NCBI GenBank assembly: GCA_902619615.1 | Contig: CACNFD010000003.1 | Coordinates: 97,610 to 161,609, forward strand | Direction of reading: 5' to 3' | Source of the DNA: an uncultured SAR116 cluster alpha proteobacterium | GTDB taxonomy: Bacteria > Pseudomonadota > Alphaproteobacteria > Puniceispirillales > Marisalimonadaceae | DNA length: 64,000 bases | Shown here: piece by piece, positions 36,500-44,924 of the stretch | How positions within the stretch are numbered: position 1 is the first letter of the stretch | Layout: the number at the start of each line of letters is the position of its first letter | The notes under the pieces: generated by a model | Seen by the model: the letters and a program-made list of their open reading frames with translations, nothing else | Told to the model about the DNA's origin: nothing | Databases searched by the model: none | Program-made: the position numbers and the translations under genes

Positions 36500-36525
36500 A
36501 GAGGGCAATCTTTTGATTGCCTTCT
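36500..36525. terminator. Hairpin between convergent fccB and soxB
   Basis: AGAGGGCAATC (36500-36510), a TTTT loop and GATTGCCTTCT (36515-36525) form an 11-bp stem with one G-T pair. It fills the 40-base gap between two convergent genes and probably terminates transcription from both sides, although the flanking T runs are short. Confidence 0.75.
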
Positions 36526-36529
36526 AAAA

Positions 36530-38218
36530 TTACATACCTTTAACATTTACAGCATTTAAATTATTTTTTGTGAGTACTTTTTTATTGGAAATATAATTTT
36601 CTAGCAATCTATAAATGGGAGGGCCTTCAACGTTTGGATTAATTGATCCCCAACCACCTACAATATATTTTTTGCTTGCCTCTAAGGGTTTATCTTTAGA
36701 TACCATTCTCAAATTGCTTATTCTTTTTCCAATCTCATTTTTGGGGCTGCAAGTATATATGAGACCACCAACTCTAACCATGTCACCACCTTGTTGAAAA
36801 AAGGGATCTGGATTAAAAATATTATCACAAACATCTTCGAGAAGCTCTTTAATCATTTTTCCTGTCATTTCAGTCCTATAAACCTCTGGATAATTCATAG
36901 CTGTTTGGGAATAAATATCATCAATTGTAATCTTTTGTCCTGGCAAAATTGAAGTACCCCATCTAAAACCTGGACTTAATGATATTTCAGTATCTCTTTC
37001 TTGAATGATTGTGTCACAAATTACATCATCCCAACTTCCATTAAAGTTACCCCTTCTATATAAAAGTGTTTCTGTTTCGCCAATGACACGATTACATTCT
37101 TTTTCAAAAGGTAATCTTACTCTATTAATTAAATTACTTATTTCTTTATCTGGTGGTATTACGTCAGAAAAGATTGGTATTAGATTAGAACTAGTTTCTA
37201 CAACTTTACCATTGTTAACCTTTAAGTCTATTCTGCCTAAATATTTTCCGTGGGAACCAGACGATAAAAGAAGTGTTTCATTTATTCTGATTGCTTTAGG
37301 TATAGCATCATGAGTATGACCAGTTAAAATAACATCTATACCATTTACAATTGTTGCTAACTTCTGATCAACATCAAAACCATTATGAGAAAGAAGCACT
37401 ACTATTTCAGCACCCTTTTTCTTTGCCTTATTAACATTTTTTTGAATAATCTCTGGTCTAATTCCAAAAGACCATCCTTTAACTAAGTAGCTGGGATTTG
37501 CTATAGGAGTATAGGGGAAATGTTGTCCTATAACAGCTACATTCACTCCACCTTTCTCAAAAAAGGCTGTGCTTTCAAATACTGGCTCATCCCATTCAGT
37601 ATCAAATACGTTTCCTCCTAAAAATGGATATCCTGTTTTTTCTATTAATTCTTTAACTCGTTCTTGACCAAGAGTGAATTCCCAGTGACCAACCATAGCC
37701 TCAGTACCTATAGCTTTCATGAGTTCAACCATATCTTCACCTTGAGTTTTTAGTGAAGTATAAGATCCTTGCCAAGTGTCACCCCCGTCTAAAAGAAGAA
37801 CTTTGTCGTCACCTCTATCAGAACGGATTTTATTAATCAAAGTTGCCGTATGATCCAAACCACCTAATTTTCCATATTCCATTGCTAAAGGAACATAATC
37901 AACCATAGTATGTGCATATGCTAATGGTGTTCCCGGTGAAATATTAAAATGTTTAAGAAATGCTTCACCTACCAAGTGAGGGGGTATTCCTTCATATTTT
38001 CCCACACCAAAGTTTTCTGAAGGTGGTCTAAAATATATTGGCTTTAATTGCCCATGTAAATCTGTCAAGTGTAACAATGTAACCTGACCTTTAGTATCAA
38101 AATCTAATAAATCTTCAATGCTTAACTTTTGTTTAGCGGCAACAGAGCTCCATGATTTAGCTGCCAGTAGCATTGCTGATACAGATGCTAGTTGAATAAA
38201 TTCACGTCTGGAACGCAT
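36530..38218 (-). CDS. soxB: Thiosulfohydrolase SoxB
   Basis: Periplasmic dimanganese hydrolase that releases sulfate from cysteine S-thiosulfonate on SoxY. The 562 residues start with a twin-arginine signal (RSRREFIQL, residues 2-10). Metal motifs of the 5'-nucleotidase fold are visible: D53 and H55 in LTDLHGQ, LLDGGDTWQGS, the SoxB-type GHWEFTLG replacing the GNHEFD of nucleotidases, and GHTHDAIP. It is last in the minus-strand sox operon, 18 bases after soxD, with AAGGT before the ATG. Confidence 0.95.
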   Translation of the reverse strand: MRSRREFIQLASVSAMLLAAKSWSSVAAKQKLSIEDLLDFDTKGQVTLLHLTDLHGQLKPIYFRPPSENFGVGKYEGIPPHLVGEAFLKHFNISPGTPLAYAHTMVDYVPLAMEYGKLGGLDHTATLINKIRSDRGDDKVLLLDGGDTWQGSYTSLKTQGEDMVELMKAIGTEAMVGHWEFTLGQERVKELIEKTGYPFLGGNVFDTEWDEPVFESTAFFEKGGVNVAVIGQHFPYTPIANPSYLVKGWSFGIRPEIIQKNVNKAKKKGAEIVVLLSHNGFDVDQKLATIVNGIDVILTGHTHDAIPKAIRINETLLLSSGSHGKYLGRIDLKVNNGKVVETSSNLIPIFSDVIPPDKEISNLINRVRLPFEKECNRVIGETETLLYRRGNFNGSWDDVICDTIIQERDTEISLSPGFRWGTSILPGQKITIDDIYSQTAMNYPEVYRTEMTGKMIKELLEDVCDNIFNPDPFFQQGGDMVRVGGLIYTCSPKNEIGKRISNLRMVSKDKPLEASKKYIVGGWGSINPNVEGPPIYRLLENYISNKKVLTKNNLNAVNVKGM

Positions 38219-38236
38219 ACTTTTACCTTATATTTA

Positions 38237-38881
38237 TTAAGATTTTTCTTCTTCTGGAGTTACGTCAATATCACGGGCTTTGCCAATTATTTTAGTTGGC
38301 GTATCGCAATTTTGCATGCATGGATTACCGTTAACATTAGCAATATCTGGTCTAGGATCAGGCATAAGAAAACCTTCAACATTAGGCATTTTAATTTTAC
38401 CAATATTTTTATCATTTAAAACAAAATCTTCGTCGATAATTTCATTCATATATAGAAGATAAGCAACTACTTGATAGGTTTCATCATGAGTTAATGACTG
38501 AGCTACACCAAAAGGCATTGCACGATAAATATAATCATACATAGTTGATGCATAAGGCCAATAACTTCCAGTAGTTTTAACAGGGTCGTGAGTGTCTAGA
38601 CTATCTTCACCACCAACAAGTTCTGGCCACCTGTCAAGTCCTTCTCCAAAGTCTCCATGACATGATGCACATTGTTCAGCATAAACTTCTTCACCTTTTA
38701 TTGCACTACCACTGCCTAGAGGTGCTCCTAATCCATCAGGTCTTACATCGATGTCCCAACCAGCAATTTCTGTCTTGGTTGCAATCTTACCAAGATTGAA
38801 TTTTCTTTCCTCTGCAATGATAAAATTAGGGATGGCTAATAAGACTAAAAATATTAATGTTTTTTTAACCAAGGCGAACAT
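38237..38881 (-). CDS. soxD: Cytochrome c subunit of sulfane dehydrogenase (monoheme SoxD)
   Basis: Electron-accepting cytochrome partner of SoxC, which oxidises SoxY-bound sulfane sulfur in the periplasm. It has 214 residues with a signal peptide ending near IIAEE and one heme motif CASCH at 71-75. GEGLDRWPELVGG, GSYWPYASTMYDYI and RAMPFGVAQSL are typical SoxD segments, with the methionine in AMPFG as likely ligand. Diheme SoxD proteins such as that of Paracoccus are nearly twice as long; the second heme domain is absent here. The start overlaps the soxC end by 17 bases. Confidence 0.9.
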   Translation of the reverse strand: MFALVKKTLIFLVLLAIPNFIIAEERKFNLGKIATKTEIAGWDIDVRPDGLGAPLGSGSAIKGEEVYAEQCASCHGDFGEGLDRWPELVGGEDSLDTHDPVKTTGSYWPYASTMYDYIYRAMPFGVAQSLTHDETYQVVAYLLYMNEIIDEDFVLNDKNIGKIKMPNVEGFLMPDPRPDIANVNGNPCMQNCDTPTKIIGKARDIDVTPEEEKS

Positions 38882-40139
38882 TGTCTACTGTTCCATCTTT
38901 ATTAACTTTCCAAGTTGCAATGGAATTATTATGGTAAATTGAATTCACACCTCTTAATTTTTGAAGTTCATGAATAGTTGGCTGTACATAATTCGTTTCA
39001 TCAATAGCTCTCGATTGAACAAGAAGCTCTTGACCATTCCATTCAAATGGTAGTGTAAATCTTGCTAAGCTTTTACTCATTACAGGATCGTGTAATTTTG
39101 CAGTTTGCCAGTTTTTTCCTCCATCTAGGGAGACATCAACACGTTTGATTTTTCCTCTGCCAGACCACGCAAGACCTCTTAATTGGTGAATACCTTTATA
39201 TAAAATAGACTTTTCCGGACTAGGTGAGGTCACAACTGATTTTGCGTCCATTACCCATGTAAACATTCTTGCTTTACCGTCAGGTAATAGATCTGTGTAT
39301 TTTGAAGTTTCTTCTCTAGTCATATAGGGCATGTCACCAAATTCTAGTCTTCTTAACCATTTAACCCACATATTTCCTTCCCAGCCTGGAACAACCAGCC
39401 TTGCAGGGTATCCTTGTTCAGATCTCAGAGCTTCGCCATTCATAGCCCAAGCAATCATGCAATCATCGAGGATTTTTTCTATTGGTATAGATCTTGTCAT
39501 CCCTGATGAGTCACTACCCTCAGCAAGCACCCACTTTGCCTTTGGTTTCAGTCCAGTTTCTAAAATTAAATCTGATAATTTGACCCCTGTATATTGAACA
39601 TTATGAACCATCCCAAAAGTATACTGACAACCATTAAGTTGTGATCCTTTCCATTCCATGCCTCCATTGGCAGCACATTCTAGGAAATAGAATTTATTAG
39701 TTTGTGGAAATCTTTTCAAATCATCTAATGTAAAGATCATTTCTCTATCTACTAACCCATTAATCATTAGACGATAATCTTTAGGGTTTATTATAGATAC
39801 TCCACCATGATGTCTTTCAAAACATAAACCATTCGGTGTTACAATCCCTTCTAAATCTTGAATAGGAGTAAAATTCACTGAAGACTCTGTACTAGCAGTC
39901 AACCATTCTACATTTCTTCGAATAACATTTTTTTCAAATTCAGACGGCATACCATAAGGGTTAGCATCAACCCCGGCTCCTAGTTCAGCAGTCCATTCTG
40001 GTACGTTTGGTGGCAAGTTATTTGGGTTGGTTTCTGCAATTCCCGCTTTAGAAGTTAAAGCTAAAGCACCTAATGATGCTGTTCCTGCTAGCAACTCTCT
40101 ACGATTTAACTTTATTTTTTTCTTTTTGTTTTTTTCCAA
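38865..40139 (-). CDS. soxC: Sulfane dehydrogenase molybdenum subunit SoxC
   Basis: Sulfite-oxidase-family molybdoenzyme that, with SoxD, performs the six-electron oxidation of SoxY-bound sulfane. The 424 residues begin with a twin-arginine signal (LNRRELLAG, 11-19). The molybdenum cysteine is C155 in YFLECAANGG. A C-terminal Ig-like dimerisation domain (VDVSLDGGKNWQ) follows. There is no ATG before the Tat motif; a TTG start at 40139 with AAGG about seven bases upstream is used. It lies 16 bases after soxZ. Confidence 0.94.
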   Translation of the reverse strand: MEKNKKKKIKLNRRELLAGTASLGALALTSKAGIAETNPNNLPPNVPEWTAELGAGVDANPYGMPSEFEKNVIRRNVEWLTASTESSVNFTPIQDLEGIVTPNGLCFERHHGGVSIINPKDYRLMINGLVDREMIFTLDDLKRFPQTNKFYFLECAANGGMEWKGSQLNGCQYTFGMVHNVQYTGVKLSDLILETGLKPKAKWVLAEGSDSSGMTRSIPIEKILDDCMIAWAMNGEALRSEQGYPARLVVPGWEGNMWVKWLRRLEFGDMPYMTREETSKYTDLLPDGKARMFTWVMDAKSVVTSPSPEKSILYKGIHQLRGLAWSGRGKIKRVDVSLDGGKNWQTAKLHDPVMSKSLARFTLPFEWNGQELLVQSRAIDETNYVQPTIHELQKLRGVNSIYHNNSIATWKVNKDGTVDNVRLG

Positions 40140-40155
40140 AGCAAAACCTTATTAT

Positions 40156-40482
40156 TTAGGATACAGTCATTTTTCTGGACATGGTATACTTCTCACCATT
40201 GTCGTCAGTCCACTCAAAGTCAAAAGTTCCTGATTCTTTTGCTTTAAAAGGAAATGCGATATATGGATTTGTTGAGATGGAAGGCTCTAAATCCATTCCA
40301 AAAACTTGTTTGCCGTTAAACTTTACTAAAAATTTGTTTATTATGCGCTTTGGAATATTTTTACCATTCTTATCTTTCATACGCCCACTATGCATTGGAT
40401 GTCTTATAAGTGTTTTAATCTCTATTAATTCATCAACAGAGGCTTTTTTGGGTACTTTCCCTCTTGGTTTAATTTTAGACAT
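40156..40482 (-). CDS. soxZ: Sulfur oxidation protein SoxZ
   Basis: Small periplasmic scaffold that pairs with SoxY to form the sulfur carrier SoxYZ. The 108 residues include the LIRHPMHSGR segment and the C-terminal FEWTDDNGEKY. It has no signal peptide and would be exported with SoxY through the Tat pathway. A good AAGGAG site precedes the ATG. It lies 15 bases after soxY. Confidence 0.94.
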   Translation of the reverse strand: MSKIKPRGKVPKKASVDELIEIKTLIRHPMHSGRMKDKNGKNIPKRIINKFLVKFNGKQVFGMDLEPSISTNPYIAFPFKAKESGTFDFEWTDDNGEKYTMSRKMTVS

Positions 40483-40497
40483 ACCGTATTTCTCCTT

Positions 40498-40959
40498 CTA
40501 ACCGCCACAACCACCAATTGTTACTTTTACTTTTGATTTTGTCATAGCAAATTTACCATTATTATATTCTGCTAAAAGATAAACATTTTGGGTTTTAGAC
40601 AATCTCATTCTAGTTGTAGCAGAGCATGCACCCATATCAGTACTAAAAGAGAACTTAGCTACATTGGGAGCTGGGTTACCGTCTGCTAATAAATAAACAG
40701 TTTTAACAAAATCATCATTTGTCATAGGACTATCAATATCAAAGCTAACTTTTACTTGATTTCCATTTTCAGCAATTTCTGGAACATCTAAGAACAAATC
40801 AATTTCTTCAACATTATTTTTACTAATTTCTTTGATTCTTTTTAGAGCTAAGTTAGGTTTTGCTAATGCATAATTTGAGAATAATGCAGTACTGGCCACA
40901 CCGCCTAATAGATACATAACATTTCTTCTTGAAATGATCATCATTTTTTGACGTTTCAT
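40498..40959 (-). CDS. soxY: Sulfur carrier protein SoxY
   Basis: Carries the sulfur substrate as a covalent adduct on a C-terminal cysteine. The protein ends in GGCGG, the characteristic swinging arm. A twin-arginine-like signal (ISRRNVMYLLGG) lies near residues 9-20. The frame extends to a TTG at 40971, but GGAG overlaps that extension and lies six bases or so before the ATG at 40959, so the shorter 153-residue form is chosen. It is followed by soxZ and preceded by the soxS-like gene. Confidence 0.95.
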   Translation of the reverse strand: MKRQKMMIISRRNVMYLLGGVASTALFSNYALAKPNLALKRIKEISKNNVEEIDLFLDVPEIAENGNQVKVSFDIDSPMTNDDFVKTVYLLADGNPAPNVAKFSFSTDMGACSATTRMRLSKTQNVYLLAEYNNGKFAMTKSKVKVTIGGCGG

Positions 40960-41006
40960 TAAAATCTCCAAAAATTAATATTTTAATAATTACTCATTAT
41001 ATTATA

Positions 41007-41381
41007 TTAGTCACCAACTATTTCGTCAACTTGCCACCAAAACATTTCAGGATTTGTGTATCCTTCAATGCGACCCTGCTCATTATTATTTCTTATGAAA
41101 ATAAATGTTGGAGTTATATTTGTTTTTTTTAGTTTATGTTTAGAGTAATTAACAAATTCTTTCATTTCAATTCTTGAAAGAGGAAATTTATTAGCAATTT
41201 CAGTTTTGGGGTATATTTTACCTATTTGCTTTTCCCATACCATACAAATTAAGCATGTCTTATCAGTTATCATTAGCAACAAAGAATTTTCTTTACCATA
41301 GGAAGAATTTAGTCCTAACTTTGAAATAACAATAAATAAAATTAGAACTTTAAAATAAATATTTTTTACTTTCAAAGTCAT
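41007..41381 (-). CDS. soxS: SoxS-like periplasmic thioredoxin-fold protein
   Basis: A 124-residue thioredoxin-fold protein with an N-terminal signal or anchor (residues 7-28). The motif CLICMVWEKQIGKIY has the CxxC pair and the downstream WE..I..IY pattern of SoxS, which keeps the SoxY cysteine reduced and active in Paracoccus. The later TPTFIFI segment contains the cis-proline typical of the fold. It is first in the sox operon, 47 bases before soxY. No clear Shine-Dalgarno site is visible before the ATG. Confidence 0.8.
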   Translation of the reverse strand: MTLKVKNIYFKVLILFIVISKLGLNSSYGKENSLLLMITDKTCLICMVWEKQIGKIYPKTEIANKFPLSRIEMKEFVNYSKHKLKKTNITPTFIFIRNNNEQGRIEGYTNPEMFWWQVDEIVGD

Positions 41382-41463
41382 TATTTAATTATAATATATT
41401 TATGAGATAATTAATAAATAAAGTTTTAATTCAAAATTAATTAAATGGAGTATTATTATAAAA

Positions 41464-41985
41464 TTATAAATCTATCCAAATTGGTGATACGCATATTTTC
41501 TTAAAAAATTTTTCAAGTTGATCAAATGTTATTTCTAGTGTGTGATTGTTTTCCAGTGGGTGCGCAAAAATTTTTTTATAAGACTTGAGGTTTCTGTCTA
41601 AAAAAATAGTTACGTTATTTTTAACTCCATTGATCATAGCAAAAGGAGAGACAGCTCCTGGTAATACACCTAAATTTTCCATTAGTCTTTCTTGAGACCC
41701 AAAACTAAGACGACCCATTTTTATTTTTTCTGCAAGTGACTTTAAGTCTATAATCGCATCTTGATGAGCTACTAATAATATATTATTTTTTCGCTTGTCC
41801 CTTAAATAAAGATTCTTTATATGACCATTTTCTTTATGATCTCCAAATAGTTTTTCCTGAATTAATTTAGATTCTTTTACTGAAATCAGAGGTTCATGTG
41901 TGAAATGTTTGTAAGCAATTTTCCATTCATCTAATTGTTTTAAAAATTGACTAGATGATATTGGTAATTCTAAGTGATAACCCAT
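41464..41985 (-). CDS. Prolyl-tRNA deacylase (YbaK/ProX domain)
   Basis: Freestanding editing domain that hydrolyses mischarged tRNA, typically Ala-tRNA-Pro (PrdX/ProX type). The 173 residues show YKHFTHEPLISVKES, NLYLRDKRKNNILLVAHQD and the conserved LGVLPGAVSPFAMINGVKNNV block. It lies 12 bases after the CoxG gene and 82 bases before soxS on the same strand. Confidence 0.88.
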   Translation of the reverse strand: MGYHLELPISSSQFLKQLDEWKIAYKHFTHEPLISVKESKLIQEKLFGDHKENGHIKNLYLRDKRKNNILLVAHQDAIIDLKSLAEKIKMGRLSFGSQERLMENLGVLPGAVSPFAMINGVKNNVTIFLDRNLKSYKKIFAHPLENNHTLEITFDQLEKFFKKICVSPIWIDL

Positions 41986-41997
41986 TTTAAGATTTTA

Positions 41998-42450
41998 CTA
42001 ATTTTTTTGTTCTTCTAAGACATAATTCCTAAAGTTTTCAAAAAAAGTTCTTGAAAGCTTTTTTGCAGTGCTCAAAACCAATCTACTACCAAGTTGAGCA
42101 ATTTTTCCTTTAACATTACTTGTGGCAGCATATTTTAAAATTGTTTCATTACCATCTTCTATCAACTCTACATCAGCACCTCCTTTTGCAAAACCAGCCA
42201 TACCACCATCCCCTTCACCATTAAGTGAGTACTTTTCAGGACCATTTGATAAATCTAATAAAATTTTTCCCTTAAATTTGGCTTTAATTGGTCCGATTTT
42301 TAAAACTACTTTAGCTGACAAAGATCCATCTTCAGCTTTTAATAATTCTTCACAACCTGGAATACATTTTTGTAAAACTTCTAGGTCGTTCAAGCAATTA
42401 TAAACATATTCTAATTTTGCTGGTATTCTGACTTCATCGTTTAGTTCCAT
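41998..42450 (-). CDS. coxG: CoxG-type SRPBCC protein
   Basis: A 150-residue protein of the START/SRPBCC fold, CoxG branch. It begins with VRIPAKLEYVYNCLNDLEVLQKCIPGCEEL, and has the GEGDGGMAGFAKGGADVEL and GKIAQLGSRL segments common to CoxG. In Oligotropha CoxG helps anchor CO dehydrogenase to the membrane. No CO dehydrogenase or other molybdenum hydroxylase structural gene is in the window. It may serve an enzyme encoded elsewhere together with the XdhC and MocA-like proteins at 53-55 kb. Confidence 0.82.
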   Translation of the reverse strand: MELNDEVRIPAKLEYVYNCLNDLEVLQKCIPGCEELLKAEDGSLSAKVVLKIGPIKAKFKGKILLDLSNGPEKYSLNGEGDGGMAGFAKGGADVELIEDGNETILKYAATSNVKGKIAQLGSRLVLSTAKKLSRTFFENFRNYVLEEQKN

Positions 42451-42483
42451 ACTAAAATTTCTACCTATATTTAGTTAAAAATT

Positions 42484-42568
42484 TGGTAGGGATACCCGGA
42501 ATCGAACCGGGAAGCCTTGCGGCACTGGTTTTTGAGACCAGCGTGTTTACCTATTTCACCATATCCCC
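42484..42568 (-). tRNA. tRNA-Leu(CAA)
   Basis: Read on the minus strand, a 7-bp acceptor stem starts at 42568 (GGGGATA pairing with TATCCCT, the first pair G-T). The anticodon arm is CTGGT-CTCAAAA-ACCAG with anticodon CAA. A long variable arm (TGCCGCAAGGC), typical of leucine tRNA, and a T arm with GGTTCGATTCC follow. The 3' CCA is encoded at 42484-42486. It reads the UUG codon. It is the only tRNA found in the window. Confidence 0.95.
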
Positions 42569-42659
42569 AAATTAATATTGTAATTCACTTAGTAATACAT
42601 ATAACAATGATAATAAATAAAAAATGTTAATATAATTTTTTTCATATAAAAGAAGCAAT

Positions 42660-43259
42660 ATGAAATTTTTAAAAATAAAAAATAAAATTAATTTTTTAAT
42701 TCAAAAAGCAAAAATTAATGCTAAAAAACCCATAGCTGATAAGATCATTGCATTTATTTCTCTAATAGAATCAATAATATTTCCTATTCCAGTTGATCCA
42801 TTCCTAGCAGGATTAACATTGGCTGTCCCTGAAAAAGCGTTTAAATTTGCATTATTTTGTACATTTGGCTCTATAATTGGAGGAGTTATTGGATGGTTGC
42901 TTGGTTATTTTATAGGGCCTTCAATTGAAAATATATTATTAAATATACCTTGGTTTACTGAAGCAAAATTTAATGCAGTTAAGTCAGCTTATAATGAAAA
43001 TGGCATGCTTATAATTTTTTTAGGGGCGTTTACCCCATTACCATACAAAATCATTACTATTACAAGTGGAATGGCTGGAATAAACATAATTGGGTTTATA
43101 TTAATGTCTCTTGTAGGTAGAGGTATAAGATTTTTTGTAGTTGCATATCTAACAAAATTTTTTGGGATGCCTGCTCTATTATTTTTGCAGAAACATCTTC
43201 TTTTATCTTCTAGTATTTTAGGAATAGCAATTGTATTATTTTCGATTTATATTTTTTAA
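42660..43259 (+). CDS. YqaA/DedA-family (SNARE-associated) membrane protein
   Basis: A 199-residue inner-membrane protein with four or five predicted helices. The DedA-type pattern is visible: an N-terminal re-entrant segment with PIPVDPFLAGL, a central GGVIGWLLGYFIG and then FLGAFTPLPYKIITITSGMAGI. The PLPYK motif, ending in GRGIRF, is typical of the YqaA branch. These proteins are linked to lipid carrier recycling and envelope stability. The dsbB gene starts immediately after its stop. Confidence 0.87.
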   Translation: MKFLKIKNKINFLIQKAKINAKKPIADKIIAFISLIESIIFPIPVDPFLAGLTLAVPEKAFKFALFCTFGSIIGGVIGWLLGYFIGPSIENILLNIPWFTEAKFNAVKSAYNENGMLIIFLGAFTPLPYKIITITSGMAGINIIGFILMSLVGRGIRFFVVAYLTKFFGMPALLFLQKHLLLSSSILGIAIVLFSIYIF

Positions 43260-43730
43260 ATGCCTATAAGTATTTTTTTTAAAATCTCATTTCTTGTTTC
43301 CTCTATAATGCTAATCTCAGCTTTTTATTTAGAATATTTTCATGGGGCTTTGCCATGTGATCTTTGTATCACACAAAGATGGTTTCATGGAGCAATCATT
43401 GCTTACAGTTTGGTGATTATTTTTATTCTTAATAAAACTTCTATTTCTAAAAAACTTTTACTATTAGGAGGAACTATTCTTTGGCTTTTAAGCTCTATAG
43501 CAGGATTGTACCATTTTGGAATTGAGATGAATTTTTGGACTGGTCCCGATGGATGCTCATCAAATATTGATTTTTCAAAAGATACACTTAAATATTTACT
43601 TAGTAAGTCCCCAATAAAGTGCGATGAAGTAATGTTTAAAATATTTGGATTATCTCTTGCTGGTTGGAATGCGCTAGTTTCATTCTTTGTATTCCTATTA
43701 ACCAGTATTTTATTATTTTACAAAAGGTAA
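43260..43730 (+). CDS. dsbB: Disulfide bond formation protein DsbB
   Basis: Inner-membrane protein that reoxidises DsbA and passes electrons to ubiquinone. The 156 residues have four predicted helices. The first periplasmic cysteine pair is C33 and C36 in PCDLCITQRW, and the second pair is C99 and C121. The ATG abuts the stop of the preceding DedA-family gene. coq7 starts eight bases after its end, fitting a link to ubiquinone. It may also oxidise periplasmic cysteines of the nearby Sox proteins indirectly. Confidence 0.9.
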   Translation: MPISIFFKISFLVSSIMLISAFYLEYFHGALPCDLCITQRWFHGAIIAYSLVIIFILNKTSISKKLLLLGGTILWLLSSIAGLYHFGIEMNFWTGPDGCSSNIDFSKDTLKYLLSKSPIKCDEVMFKIFGLSLAGWNALVSFFVFLLTSILLFYKR

Positions 43731-43738
43731 ATGAAAAT

Positions 43739-44263
43739 ATGAACAAGAAATTAAATAAAAATCATATTGATTCAATTTTAAGAGTAGATCATGCCGGCGA
43801 AACTGCAGCTGCAAAAATATATGATGGTCAATTAGCGATTCTTAAAAACACTCCTGTAGGTCCAACAATTCAGCATATGAAAGATCAAGAACAAGAACAT
43901 CTAGATAAATTCAATCAACTCTTATTTGAAAATGATACCAGACCCACAGCATTACTTCCACTTTGGAATGTAATGGGCTATGGCCTTGGAGTTGCTAGTG
44001 CTGTTATGGGTAAAAAGGCAGCTATGGCTTGTACAATTGCAGTAGAAGAAGTAATCGGCGAGCATTATGCAAAGCAAGCAGAATCCCTAAATGATGAACA
44101 TAAAGAACTTAAATCAACTTTAATGAAATTCAGAGATGATGAGTTAGATCATCTAGAAACAGGTGTAGAACATGATGGAGAAAACGCACCTGGTTATGAA
44201 ATAATGAAAGCTATTGTTCAACTTGGCTGTAGGACAGCTATAAAGATTTCAGAAAAAATATAA
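43739..44263 (+). CDS. coq7: Demethoxyubiquinone hydroxylase (COQ7/UbiF type)
   Basis: Diiron hydroxylase for the last ring hydroxylation of ubiquinone synthesis, on the inner membrane. From the ATG at 43739 it has 174 residues. The iron ligands fall in two repeats: DHAGETAAAKIY with EQEHLDKF, and VEEVIGEHY with DDELDHLE. The open frame reaches back to 43664 inside dsbB, but the extra residues are not family-like, and the later ATG gives the usual MNKKL...ILRVDHAGE start. Probably co-transcribed with dsbB. Confidence 0.94.
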   Translation: MNKKLNKNHIDSILRVDHAGETAAAKIYDGQLAILKNTPVGPTIQHMKDQEQEHLDKFNQLLFENDTRPTALLPLWNVMGYGLGVASAVMGKKAAMACTIAVEEVIGEHYAKQAESLNDEHKELKSTLMKFRDDELDHLETGVEHDGENAPGYEIMKAIVQLGCRTAIKISEKI

Positions 44264-44280
44264 TTGAAATTAAACTAGAC

Positions 44281-44838
44281 TCAACTTTCTAATTCTGTAT
44301 CCCAATACAAAAAATCCCTCCAAGATTCATGTAGATAATTTGGAGGAAAATGCCTTCCATTTCTTTTTAGCAAATTAGTTGTTGGAACTTCGGGTCTAAT
44401 TATTGGAAACATATTTATTTCCTTGGCATTTTTACTTCCTTTTTTGAAGTTACAAGGTCTACACGCAGCTACTACATTTGTCCAATTAGTCTTACCACCC
44501 TTAGATCTAGGTATCACATGATCAAAAGTTAGTTCATGCGATTGTTTAATCACACCACAATACTGACAAGAGAATTTATCTCTTAAAAAAACATTAAATC
44601 TTGTAAATACTGGTGACTTTTGATTTTTTACATATTCTTTTAAAGAAATAACACTTGGCACCTTCATAGAAAAACCAGGTGACCTTACAATTTCGTCATA
44701 TTCAGATACTATGTTTACCCTGTCTAAGAAAACGGCTTTTATTGTGTCCTGCCATGACCACAAAGATAATGGGAAATAACTTAAAGGTTGATAGTCAGCA
44801 TTTAGAACTAAAGTAGGAGAGAATGAAGAAGCAGTCAT
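44281..44838 (-). CDS. HNH endonuclease-family protein
   Basis: A 185-residue protein with a C-terminal HNH domain. FSCQYCG and ACRPCN form two zinc CxxC pairs, and LTFDHVIPRSKGG-TNWTNVV contains the catalytic histidine and following asparagine. The N-terminal VLNADYQPLSYFPLSLWSWQDTIKAVF is the conserved start of a widespread chromosomal HNH family that is not tied to a mobile element. The biological role of this family is not known. It converges with coq7. Confidence 0.87.
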   Translation of the reverse strand: MTASSFSPTLVLNADYQPLSYFPLSLWSWQDTIKAVFLDRVNIVSEYDEIVRSPGFSMKVPSVISLKEYVKNQKSPVFTRFNVFLRDKFSCQYCGVIKQSHELTFDHVIPRSKGGKTNWTNVVAACRPCNFKKGSKNAKEINMFPIIRPEVPTTNLLKRNGRHFPPNYLHESWRDFLYWDTELES

Positions 44839-44924
44839 AAAGTTTAATGTTTAATTATAATTAGGTTTATAATAACTCTAACAATATTAAAATATTATTA
44901 AACAAAAAATTTAATTTAAATTAA

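Noticed and set aside
41382..41463. TATAAT six bases before the soxS ATG, suggesting a leaderless sox transcript
   Set aside because: No matching -35 hexamer at a normal distance, and such hexamers are expected by chance in a gap that is almost all A and T.
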